DNA of 6,447 nucleotides from Prevotella sp. (GCA_023663025.1 JAMPIC010000053.1:1-6447); one strand, 5' to 3'. Positions 1 to 6,351 are shown, counted from the stretch's first letter. Numbers and translations are program-made. The notes: generated by a model from the sequence alone, not told the origin.

Positions 1-55
1 GCGGCTTCGCCGCGCGATGCGCTGTCGTTTTGTTTTGCGCTAAATTACAATTTAC
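1..55 (-). repeat. Left copy of a 55-bp intergenic inverted repeat
   Basis: This block matches the reverse complement of 6352-6406 at 52 of 55 positions; the mismatches are at 15, 22 and 23. It has two parts. The outer end is a GC-rich hairpin (gcggc-ttc-gccgc, 1-13). The inner end is an AT-rich dyad (TAAATT-AC-AATTTA, 41-54). The two are joined by a GTTTTGTTTTGCGC spacer. It lies 36 bp past the stop of the P-loop gene, so that transcript would read AT dyad first and GC hairpin second. The copy may continue left of the window edge. It fits a dispersed intergenic repeat (REP- or MITE-like) or one end of a larger element; the sequence alone does not decide. Confidence 0.9.
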
Positions 56-91
56 ACTTCCCCGATGACAAAACATTCCGCCGATTTTTAT

Positions 92-583
92 TCAGCTTCT
101 TGTATTTTCGTACCAAACGTCCATCTCGCCGCTGTCGGGAGCTTCAAACATTTCCGCAAATTTGGCGGCAAGATTTTCGTCCACAAAGTATGCGGAAATA
201 CTGCCCTCGGACACCGCTCTGTTTCGCTCGTCAAGGTTCTTCCTCCAAGTCCCGTCGGAAATATCCACATAATGAAATTCGCAGGAAACACTGCGGCTTT
301 CGTAAAAATTCCTCGCGGCAGTTCTGTCCTCCCGCCGCCAGAAACCCCAGTCAAGAATAACGTCAATGCCGCTTTCAATAATTTCGACGGACTTTTCAAA
401 CAAGTACTTCTGCGTTCGGGCGCATATCTCGTCGTGCTTTTCTCCGATGTGCTGCCCGAAAAGAGCCAGCGTTATCTCGTCCACTGACAGCAGCACCGCT
501 CCGCGCTCTTTGCGGAGCTTTTCGGCGTAAAAGCTTTTGCCGCTGCAAATCTTCCCGCATATCAGTATCGCCTTCGCGTTCAT
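92..583 (-). CDS. P-loop kinase-like ATPase (AAA_33 / zeta-toxin-like predicted kinase fold)
   Basis: A 163-aa cytoplasmic NTPase. The Walker A motif GKICSGKS is at residues 10-17, where the family has GxxxxGK[ST]. LLSVDEI (31-37) supplies the acidic residue after strand 2. VILDWGFWRREDR (75-87) is the family's typical strand and substrate-side segment. WRKNLDERN (113-121) looks like the arginine-bearing lid. The C-terminal FEAPDSGEMDVW (146-157) matches the tail commonly seen in small 'AAA family ATPase' kinases. Family members phosphorylate small molecules or nucleic-acid ends, and some are toxins; the substrate here cannot be inferred, and no antitoxin-like partner is adjacent. The ATG start is supported by AGGAGG at 591-596 with a 7-nt spacer. 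The gene is second in an operon, 27 nt after the zinc-knuckle membrane protein. Length is complete for this family, and all expected motifs are intact. Confidence 0.88.
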   Translation of the reverse strand: MNAKAILICGKICSGKSFYAEKLRKERGAVLLSVDEITLALFGQHIGEKHDEICARTQKYLFEKSVEIIESGIDVILDWGFWRREDRTAARNFYESRSVSCEFHYVDISDGTWRKNLDERNRAVSEGSISAYFVDENLAAKFAEMFEAPDSGEMDVWYENTRS

Positions 584-610
584 GCGCAGACCTCCTTTCT
601 CAGCCGAACG

Positions 611-844
611 TCAGACCCTCCACCTGTTTCCGCAGTTTTGGCAGATCGCCTCCGTGTGAGTGTGTGTCTTTGTTTTCGTCCTGCTGTTTGTAACGGCGGG
701 AATGATAAGTATAAGTCCGCAGGTGCATATGGCAAGCAGTATCCACATTGCCCAGCCTATGCAGCTGCGGTGTTTTGTTTTTGTTTCGGTCTCGGTTATC
801 GCCTGGACGGCAACGTGCCCCGAACCGCATTTCGGACATACCAT
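611..844 (-). CDS. Small membrane protein with split zinc knuckles
   Basis: A 77-aa protein with CPKCGSGH at 3-10, a hydrophobic segment IGWAMWILLAICTCGLILII at about 29-48, a Thr/Lys/His-rich stretch TKTKTHTHT (56-64) and C-terminal CQNCGNRW (68-75). The two CxxC pairs flank the membrane segment. Together they could form one four-cysteine zinc ribbon if the segment is a re-entrant hairpin; with a single pass they would sit on opposite sides of the membrane. The layout recalls small 'zinc ribbon domain-containing protein' families of Firmicutes whose function is unknown. The ATG is supported by AAGGAG with GGAG at 853-856 and 8 nt spacing. It is the first gene of an operon with the P-loop ATPase. 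A ~130-nt leader and a palindrome-embedded promoter precede it, suggesting regulated expression. Gene identity is good; biochemical role is unknown. Confidence 0.85.
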   Translation of the reverse strand: MVCPKCGSGHVAVQAITETETKTKHRSCIGWAMWILLAICTCGLILIIPAVTNSRTKTKTHTHTEAICQNCGNRWRV

Positions 845-871
845 AAAAATTTCTCCTTTCGGTTATGCTGA

Positions 872-929
872 ATTCAATTGTAAATTGCATATGTTTTTCG
901 GCGAATATCTCACGCAATTTTAATTGAAT
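872..929 (-). promoter_or_regulatory. Imperfect long inverted repeat in the leader of the zinc-knuckle/ATPase operon
   Basis: On the plus strand ATTCAATTGTAAATTGC (872-888) is nearly the reverse complement of GCAATTTTAATTGAAT (914-929); one arm carries an extra base or two. The 25-nt segment between them would form the loop. The structure lies in the predicted 5' leader, ending about 13 nt upstream of the Shine-Dalgarno of the 611-844 gene. It could be a leader hairpin affecting RNA stability or translation, or a DNA operator. The arms are AT-rich, so chance is a real alternative. Confidence 0.4.
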
Positions 930-974
930 ATTTTGAACGGCGTGACTGTCCTTTTCCGAGAACCTGAAGCTGTC

Positions 975-1009
975 CATTTTAATATTATATACTATATAAT
1001 ATTAAAATG
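975..1009. promoter_or_regulatory. Perfect 35-bp AT-rich palindrome, candidate operator
   Basis: Seventeen base pairs on each side of a central C at 992 are perfectly self-complementary, from CATTTTAATATTATATA (975-991) to TATATAATATTAAAATG (993-1009). Symmetry breaks immediately outside (974 and 1010). It lies between the terminator of the large gene and the leader of the 844-92 operon, and it overlaps the only good promoter candidate for that operon. A dimeric repressor site or a cruciform-forming element is the natural reading. It is not a Rho-independent terminator, since no U-tract follows and the stem is almost entirely AT. Confidence 0.75.
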
Positions 1010-1012
1010 CAA
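984..1012 (-). promoter_or_regulatory. Likely sigma-A promoter of the zinc-knuckle/ATPase operon
   Basis: Reading the minus strand, TTGCAT (1012-1007) is followed by a 17-bp spacer and a consensus TATAAT (989-984), predicting a start near 977 and a leader of about 130 nt. The -35 is weak (only TTG matches), but the -10 is perfect. The whole element coincides with the 35-bp palindrome, so a protein bound there would block RNA polymerase directly. By symmetry a TATAAT also exists on the plus strand, but it lacks a reasonable -35 and any gene to serve. Confidence 0.5.
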
Positions 1013-1033
1013 TACCCATTCGCGAATTTATTC

Positions 1034-1070
1034 AAAAAAATCGGGAAGTCCGCTGAATGGGACTTCCCGA
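1034..1070 (-). terminator. Rho-independent terminator of the large repeat protein gene
   Basis: The stem TCGGGAAGTCC (1041-1051) pairs perfectly with GGACTTCCCGA (1060-1070) around an 8-nt loop. On the minus strand the hairpin is followed at once by seven U residues (1040-1034). It begins 6 nt past the TAA stop of the large gene. It separates that gene from the downstream 844-92 operon, which therefore probably uses its own promoter. In the plus direction the following T-run is displaced and shorter, so any bidirectional activity would be weaker. Confidence 0.95.
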
Positions 1071-1076
1071 AAGTTT

Positions 1077-4000
1077 TTATATAAGCTTGTTTCCGCACTC
1101 CGCGCAGAATTTTGCCGTGGGACTTGTTATCCTCGCGCCGCACTGATCGCAGAACTTTACCTTTATCTCGACAGGCTCAGGTGCGGTTTCGGGAGCGGGC
1201 TTAACGGGTTCAACCGGCTCGGTCGTCTCCGAAGATACCGACGGCTCGGCAAGATCGGATATCTCGATGGGTTCGGATGTTTCTTCCGGTTCTTCCGTTT
1301 CGGGAACGGTCTCCGCGTATCCTCCGTCATATTCTTCCGCAGCGGCGGTTTCGCCGTCATAGTCTATCGACGCAACGGACGGAGCGGATATCTCTTCGAG
1401 AGCGGCAGGCGCAGGAACTTCCGCCCGGCGGTACTCGGTTTCATAAGCGGTATGCGCGTCGTTTGCCGCGGCTGTTTCTTCCTCGGCAAAAGGCTTGACG
1501 GAAACAGGTTCGGGAACAGCGGGCGCCTCGGAAACCGCCGGAGCGGCAGAAACCGCTGCGGACATTGCCGCCGCCTGAATAGCTTTTTCCTGAACGGCGT
1601 TTTCGAGAAGCTCCTTCATGTGCTCCGCAGAACGTCTGTCATGAATGAAGCTTACCAAAGCCGTAAGAGTTTTGGCAACGTTTTCGATAACGTCCTTTTT
1701 AAGAGCATTGGGCAGTTCGCTGGATTCGCCGTTTTTTTCCACCGCCGTAAGAACGGAGTTCATCAGCGTCTTTTTCGCTTGGAAGGAAGCGATGTCGTCC
1801 ACTCTTATGCGTTTCATAACGCCCCTGTTGAGAATGTGCAGATATTCGGTCGTCATGGTAAAACTGTCGCCGTTGTTGCCCTCATGAATGAGGAGCGGCA
1901 GCTCGTACCGTCCTGCCGAAATATAGGTAGCACAGGCGTTTTCATACTTATTTGCGAACAGACCCGTCATGCCGGGAACTGCCAGATGCACGGCGTTTAT
2001 GCTGTATTCCGTCATAGTGCTTGTGAGACGGCTGATGTACTCTCTCTGCTCGTGCTCCTTCAGGGACGCGATATGAGCGTCGAGAGCGTCGATGTATCTG
2101 CTCTTGGCGGTTTCGTCCAAAGGCATGGTGTTGATCCGCCTGATGAGCTCGCCCGACTTTTTTGCGGAAAGCTCGTTTATATTTCCGCACATCTCGCGTA
2201 TCTCGCGGTCGGCAATGCCGGCGATGGCGTTTTCGGCTATCCTGTTGTATTTTTCCTTGAGGTGATCCGGACCCGCGTACTCGCCTATTTTTATCTGAGC
2301 CTGAATGAGCTGTTCCTTGTTCATGGACTCGATACCCTCGATGTAAGAATCCAACACGGCTGTGTGGAGAGACGTGATCCTGGCGTCGATACGCGCCGCG
2401 TACGGAGCGATCTTTTCGGGATCGAAGCCTTCCTCGGCAAGACGCGCTCTGACGCTTTCCGCCTGTTCAAAGCCGTAGGACTCTATGTCTCCGCATATTG
2501 CCTCGATAGCCTGATCTTCCAGAACGTTATCCCGCTCGTCGGCTGCCGCAATGCTTTCCGCGTAAAGCTCCTCGCCGATCTCGGAACGTTTTTCCTCCGC
2601 GTTTTTCCTGAATTTTTCCACCTCTTCGGCGGTCATGGAAACCACTCCCGCTATCACGCTTCTGTACTCCTCAAGCATGATAGCGTCTATTCTGTTGTTG
2701 ATGGCTGTGATATATTCTCCGCAGATGTCGTCATAACGTGCGTCGTCGAGAATACGCGCTTTAAGCTTTTCGAGCATCTCCGCGTCCGCGTCGTCAATTC
2801 CCGCGCAGAGCCTGTCAAGCTCGAGAACAAGCAGTTCCTGCTCTCTTTCGGCGATCTTTCTGTAATAAACGCCGGTAAAGTCCTTGTCGTACTTGTCGTC
2901 CGCAAGCTTTTCTTTAAGCTCGTCAAGCTCGGACCGCTCCATGGAGAAAATATATTTGCAAAGCTCCGCAAGCTCGGAGTTCTGAAGCTCGCAGTCTCTC
3001 TGTGTGATTTTGTCCAGATATTTTGAAACCAGCTGCTCGTCGAAGTTCCTTTCGGTATCGGTGATCTTTCTTCGGAGTTCGTCCAGTTCCTCCTGGGACA
3101 TATTTTCTATTCCCGCGCACATTTCGGCAAGCTCCTCGTCCAGAAGCTCCTTTTCGCGCTTTTCCACCGAAAGGATATAGGGCGCAAGTATCTCGTCGCT
3201 GAAAAGTCTGCCGGATATTGCCGACTTCATTCTTTCGAGCTGCTCCTCCGAGGCGAATTCAACTCCCTCGAACGTTCTTGCCGCTTCGTTTATCTCGTAG
3301 TTGTTAAGGGCGTCCGTAACCTTTCTGATAAGCGGATATGTAAGTCTCTTGGGGAAACTGCTTTCTTTCAGAGTATCTATAAGTCCCGAAAGCTTTTCCT
3401 TGCTGAAGGACTCGAAGCCGTCTATCATGCTGTGCAGCTTGGTTCTGATATTATTCTCCTTGATCTCCTCCACCTTGTTTTTGTAGTAATCGGAGATCGT
3501 GCTGTCGTATCTGCCCGAGCTTAATCTTGCGGAAACACCGTCAAGCTGCTCGTCGGTCATATCCTCGGAGCTTTCGAGCATTGCTTCTATCTCCGTAGTC
3601 TGCGCCGCGGAGAAAGCGTCCCGTATTTTCGCGGCGAAAGGCTTCAGTACCGCCTCCGGGTAATCCTCGCTGAGGAGTTTGCTTCTCAGTTCAAGTATTT
3701 CGTCAAGGCTCATTATGGGCAGCTTAAGGCATTTCTGTTCCAGCACAGCCGAACGGACGTTGTTCATTGCCAGTTTTATTTTAAGCTTGTATTTGGACTT
3801 TGTTCCCGCGTCGAGAGTGGTATTCTCAATATGCTCGTCGAGGGCGTTCAGTTCCGATTCGTTCAGCGCGGAAAGATTTTCGCACAGATCCTGAACATAA
3901 GCTTCATTCTTAACGGCAAGCTGCATTTCCTCCGGAGTATCGAAAAGCGTTCCGTTGAACGTTCTGCGCTCCTTGTCGAGAATTTCCATGCGCTGTTCGA

Positions 4001-5330
4001 GTTCTTCAACGCATTCACGGTTGGTGAGACCGTACTTGTCGATGACCTTGCTCACCTGTTCCTTGAGAATGCTCGATTCCTCATAGCCTGCGCAGAAGCG
4101 TCCCTGTTCGTCGAAGTTCTCGTCAAGCAGGTACGCGCCGAGAACGACGTTTTCCATTTCCTCCTCGGACAGCGGAGCTATCTTCCAGAAATCGGCGATA
4201 GCCGCGAGATTTTCCGCTTCCTCGGGGTACTCCCTGTTCGCGAAGTAGAATACCCTGTAATCGGCGGGTCTGTGGGAAAGCAGGTCGGAGACGATAAATT
4301 TCTCCTCCTCCGCGCTGTAATTTCCCAGTTCCAATCTGCGGATATTCTCGCCGTAGAAGCCGGCGTCCCCTGCGGAATATTCTATTTTTTCCGCGTACTC
4401 CGCGTTCACGGCTGCGAGGAAAGCAAGCTTTATGCAGTCGACGTCGTCGTTTCCGCAGCGGGTGCCGAGAGATGCGAGTTTTTCCTCCGTATCGGAGCCG
4501 TTAAGTATCGGCGAATAATATGCGGACGCAAATTCTTCCTTTGAGAGAGCTATGCCGTTCTTTTTCAAAGCGGCGGCTGTAAGTCCGAGCAGGAAGTCTA
4601 TCGCGGAAAATTCATAGCCGCATATTTCCAGTATTTCCGCGTTGCCCGCAAGCGTATCGGCGATCTCGTTGATACGCTCGAAGAACAGCTCTATGGTTCT
4701 TATCCTCGTGGTGTTCACGTCGATGGTTATTTCACCGTCGAACAGCTTAAAATCGATGGTCTCGGATTCGGACAGGTCGGGCAGCGTTTCCGAACAGCTG
4801 TCAAAGAAATCCGCGAAGCAGCCGTCGATGTAGTCCTTGTCGATGCAGGCTATACTGCCGGGAGCGGAGGGTTTCCAAAGAAAACCGCAGGAATATTTTT
4901 TAAAGCAAAGAACTTTATTTGTCAGGGGAGTAACGGGAGCGTATCTTTTGCCTTTTTCGCGCATATAGGCTTCGCTTACGATAATGGTGTCGTTCTTTCC
5001 GTTGATCATCCAATCCTCGGCTAAAAAAGCGTCCTCGGCAATCAGATCGGTGATATAGATGTATCCGTCCTGTTCGGCGATCCTGCGCGCTTCGGCAAGG
5101 TTGAACGCCGACCATTCTTCGCCGTCCGCCGACATGAGGAGCATATCCGCCATACGGCAGATACAAAGCGCGTTGCTGTGAGCTTCCTCCTCGCTGCATT
5201 CGGATATCAGCACGTTTTCCGCAGCTGGGTGACAGATAAGTCTGCATGACGGTGAAAATTTAGCAGCCAGCTTTCCGGGGAACTCCGCGCATTTTTCTTT
5301 GAAAGTGTCATATTGTTTAAAAATATCCAC
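1077..5330 (-). CDS. Giant tandem-helical-repeat protein with C-terminal zinc ribbon, function unknown
   Basis: A 1417-aa protein from a GTG start, with no signal peptide or convincing membrane segment, so probably cytoplasmic. Domains in order: (1) residues 1 to ~430, a mixed alpha/beta region I do not recognise, cysteine-rich near its start (C14, 29, 33, 45, 56, 58); (2) ~475-1106, twelve tandem helical repeats of almost exactly 51 residues plus a partial thirteenth; (3) ~1107-1245, a globular region whose strands SFTMTTEYLHI (1156-1166) and KRIRVDDIASFQ (1173-1184) followed by a helix loosely suggest a bacterial PH-like fold; (4) ~1253-1390, an acidic Ala/Pro/Glu/Val-rich linker; (5) 1393-1417, a zinc ribbon FCDQCG...KFCAECGNKL with C1394, C1397, C1409 and C1412. 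The repeat array suggests a scaffold or binding solenoid and the ribbon a metal-stabilised interaction module; both are inference. The start is chosen because GGAGGG lies 7 nt upstream; an in-frame TTG at 5354 lies almost on the predicted transcription start. It is monocistronic: own promoter and terminator, divergent from the PHP gene. No frameshift is seen. Confidence 0.9.
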   Translation of the reverse strand: MDIFKQYDTFKEKCAEFPGKLAAKFSPSCRLICHPAAENVLISECSEEEAHSNALCICRMADMLLMSADGEEWSAFNLAEARRIAEQDGYIYITDLIAEDAFLAEDWMINGKNDTIIVSEAYMREKGKRYAPVTPLTNKVLCFKKYSCGFLWKPSAPGSIACIDKDYIDGCFADFFDSCSETLPDLSESETIDFKLFDGEITIDVNTTRIRTIELFFERINEIADTLAGNAEILEICGYEFSAIDFLLGLTAAALKKNGIALSKEEFASAYYSPILNGSDTEEKLASLGTRCGNDDVDCIKLAFLAAVNAEYAEKIEYSAGDAGFYGENIRRLELGNYSAEEEKFIVSDLLSHRPADYRVFYFANREYPEEAENLAAIADFWKIAPLSEEEMENVVLGAYLLDENFDEQGRFCAGYEESSILKEQVSKVIDKYGLTNRECVEELEQRMEILDKERRTFNGTLFDTPEEMQLAVKNEAYVQDLCENLSALNESELNALDEHIENTTLDAGTKSKYKLKIKLAMNNVRSAVLEQKCLKLPIMSLDEILELRSKLLSEDYPEAVLKPFAAKIRDAFSAAQTTEIEAMLESSEDMTDEQLDGVSARLSSGRYDSTISDYYKNKVEEIKENNIRTKLHSMIDGFESFSKEKLSGLIDTLKESSFPKRLTYPLIRKVTDALNNYEINEAARTFEGVEFASEEQLERMKSAISGRLFSDEILAPYILSVEKREKELLDEELAEMCAGIENMSQEELDELRRKITDTERNFDEQLVSKYLDKITQRDCELQNSELAELCKYIFSMERSELDELKEKLADDKYDKDFTGVYYRKIAEREQELLVLELDRLCAGIDDADAEMLEKLKARILDDARYDDICGEYITAINNRIDAIMLEEYRSVIAGVVSMTAEEVEKFRKNAEEKRSEIGEELYAESIAAADERDNVLEDQAIEAICGDIESYGFEQAESVRARLAEEGFDPEKIAPYAARIDARITSLHTAVLDSYIEGIESMNKEQLIQAQIKIGEYAGPDHLKEKYNRIAENAIAGIADREIREMCGNINELSAKKSGELIRRINTMPLDETAKSRYIDALDAHIASLKEHEQREYISRLTSTMTEYSINAVHLAVPGMTGLFANKYENACATYISAGRYELPLLIHEGNNGDSFTMTTEYLHILNRGVMKRIRVDDIASFQAKKTLMNSVLTAVEKNGESSELPNALKKDVIENVAKTLTALVSFIHDRRSAEHMKELLENAVQEKAIQAAAMSAAVSAAPAVSEAPAVPEPVSVKPFAEEETAAANDAHTAYETEYRRAEVPAPAALEEISAPSVASIDYDGETAAAEEYDGGYAETVPETEEPEETSEPIEISDLAEPSVSSETTEPVEPVKPAPETAPEPVEIKVKFCDQCGARITSPTAKFCAECGNKLI
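2013..3908 (-). repeat. Coding region of twelve ~51-residue tandem helical repeats
   Basis: The unit follows the pattern xELxxLCxxIexMsxeELxxLrxkIxxxxYdexixxxYxxkIxxRexxL. Aligning the Cys/hydrophobic residue of the 'LCxxI' motif gives anchors at protein residues 483, 534, 585, 636, 687, 738, 791, 842, 893, 946, 997 and 1048. The spacings are 51 everywhere except two of 53. A partial unit is anchored at 1099. Clear examples are EMCAGIENMSQEELDEL (737-753) and ELCKYIFSMERSELDELKEK (789-808). Divergence between units is high at the residue level, so the duplication is old and the length has been held by selection. Each unit probably forms two or three helices. Confidence 0.85.
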
Positions 5331-5337
5331 AGTTACA

Positions 5338-5343
5338 CCCTCC
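5338..5343 (-). promoter_or_regulatory. Shine-Dalgarno that fixes the GTG start of the large gene
   Basis: GGAGGG (5343-5338 on the minus strand) sits 7 nt before GTG at 5330-5328. The longer reading from TTG at 5354 has no Shine-Dalgarno, would begin only about 4 nt after the predicted transcription start, and would translate the ribosome binding site itself. Confidence 0.9.
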
Positions 5344-5364
5344 GGTTTATTCAATATATATTAT

Positions 5365-5393
5365 ATGATAACAATTTCTCGGATAATTGTCAA
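5365..5393 (-). promoter_or_regulatory. Strong sigma-A promoter of the large repeat protein gene
   Basis: On the minus strand a consensus TTGACA (5393-5388) is followed by a 17-bp spacer and TATCAT (5370-5365), with an extended -10 TG at 5373-5372. The predicted transcript starts near 5358, giving a leader of about 28 nt. AT-rich sequence upstream (5400-5435) could act as an UP element. Inside the spacer ACAATT (5371-5376) and AATTGT (5385-5390) form a 6-bp dyad that could be a repressor site. Confidence 0.8.
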
Positions 5394-5570
5394 GGACATT
5401 TGCACACTTTTTACATTTTAGTACATATTGAACGCCGGTTATTATTGATATTGCCGATTAAGCGTTTCGGACCGAAAAGCGTGAACCGCCGTCAGGCGCA
5501 AGCGGCAGTTTGCCGGGAATGCGCGGCAGCCGGGGAAACGCAGTCTTATACCGCAGCGCAGCAAGCAATA
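5394..5570. other. Divergent intergenic spacer with GC-rich, dyad-containing patch
   Basis: The gap between the large gene and the PHP gene is 323 bp and holds two opposed promoters. Between them, 5394-5460 is AT-rich, and 5461-5570 turns distinctly GC-rich. The GC-rich part contains a dyad TTTCGG-A-CCGAAA (5465-5477) and a small hairpin CGGCA-GTT-TGCCG (5503-5515). A plus-strand open frame runs through it to a TAA at 5649-5651, but it has no start with a ribosome binding site. I see no RNA gene or recognised riboswitch. Confidence 0.5.
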
Positions 5571-5599
5571 TTGACAAAACGTCCCCATTATGGTAAAAT
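5571..5599 (+). promoter_or_regulatory. Strong sigma-A promoter of the PHP gene
   Basis: A consensus TTGACA (5571-5576), a 17-bp spacer and TAAAAT (5594-5599) are preceded by an extended -10 TG at 5591-5592. The start is predicted near 5606, giving a ~48-nt leader. The leader can form a weak hairpin CAGGG (5609-5613) with CCCTG (5623-5627) around a 9-nt loop. Confidence 0.85.
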
Positions 5600-5653
5600 T
5601 ATACTTTACAGGGAACTTTTTGCCCTGATTTCAAAAGAAAAGAGAAGATAAAA

Positions 5654-6343
5654 ATGTATAAGTACGAAACGCATATGCATACCCGCGAAGCAAGCGCCTG
5701 CGCTTGGTCGTCGGGAGCGGAAATGGCTGAAAAATACAAGGCCGAGGGTTACACGGGAATAATCGTCACCGACCACTTTTTCAACGGAAACTCCGCCGTG
5801 CCGAGAGATCTTCCCTGGAAAGAGCGGATAGAGCTTTACTGCAAGGGTTACGAAAACGCCAAGGCGCGCGGCGACGAGATAGGTCTGGACGTATTTTTCG
5901 GTTTTGAGTACGGCGACGGCGGCTCGGATTTTCTTGTGTACGGTCTTGATAAGCATTGGCTTATTGAGAACAGTCATATTCTGGATATCGGTCTCACGGA
6001 TTTTCTCGGTTATGCCCGCCGCTGCGGAGGGTTTATCGTGCATGCGCACCCGTTCAGGGACTACGAATATATTCGTTCCACCACCCATGCTCCTCATTTT
6101 ACGGACGCTGTGGAGGGTGTAAACGCGTCTCACAGTATGGCGGGGCACAGTGAGTTCAACGACAGAGCGAAGCTTTATGCGGATTGGTACGGACTGCCCA
6201 TAACCGGCGGCTCGGACTCTCACAACACCGTTGACAAATGGTACGGCGGCGGAGTTTTATCCAAAAAGAGATTTACATCGGTAACGGATTACACAAAAGC
6301 CGTGGCGAACGGCGAGGTGATATGTATAGATCCTGTTAAATAA
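5654..6343 (+). CDS. PHP-domain metal-dependent phosphoesterase
   Basis: A 229-aa cytoplasmic enzyme covering a whole PHP domain with no extra modules. The metal-binding motifs are all present: THMHT with H7 and H9, VTDHFF with D40 and H41, FGFEYG with E85, IVHAHPF with H130 and H132, and GGSDSHN with D188 and H190. PHP enzymes hydrolyse phosphoesters using a cluster of two or three metal ions. Relatives include histidinol phosphatase, the PHP domains of DNA polymerases III and X, and the RNase AM/YciV group. This single-domain, ~230-residue type is common in Clostridia, usually annotated only as PHP domain protein, and its substrate cannot be named from sequence. The ATG follows a modest purine-rich ribosome binding site (AGAGAAG, 5641-5647). 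It is monocistronic and divergent from the large gene. The 55-bp repeat begins 8 nt after its stop. Confidence 0.93.
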   Translation: MYKYETHMHTREASACAWSSGAEMAEKYKAEGYTGIIVTDHFFNGNSAVPRDLPWKERIELYCKGYENAKARGDEIGLDVFFGFEYGDGGSDFLVYGLDKHWLIENSHILDIGLTDFLGYARRCGGFIVHAHPFRDYEYIRSTTHAPHFTDAVEGVNASHSMAGHSEFNDRAKLYADWYGLPITGGSDSHNTVDKWYGGGVLSKKRFTSVTDYTKAVANGEVICIDPVK

Positions 6344-6351
6344 AAAATGCG

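Noticed and set aside
92..844. Toxin-antitoxin pair (zeta-like kinase plus small partner)
   Set aside because: The small protein is a membrane zinc-knuckle protein, not an epsilon-like helical antitoxin, and the ATPase looks like a generic predicted kinase.
600..977. 125-codon minus-strand frame beginning inside the palindrome
   Set aside because: Its second half overlaps the zinc-knuckle gene out of frame and reads as low-complexity shadow; its ATG has no Shine-Dalgarno and sits at the predicted transcription start. The first ~43 codons look mildly protein-like but are not supported.
924..3026. 700-codon plus-strand open frame
   Set aside because: It lies antisense to the repeat protein gene, crosses its terminator and the palindrome, starts on an unsupported TTG and is rich in Arg/Phe/Gly/Val as expected from the complement of a biased coding strand.
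3831..4544. 237-codon plus-strand open frame
   Set aside because: Antisense shadow inside the large gene with no ribosome binding site or recognisable motif.
5331..5354. TTG-initiated N-terminal extension of the large protein
   Set aside because: It would translate through the GGAGGG ribosome binding site and start within a few bases of the predicted transcription start; the GTG at 5330 fits better.
5606..6223. 205-codon minus-strand frame
   Set aside because: Antisense to the PHP gene, whose metal-binding motifs are all intact in the sense frame.
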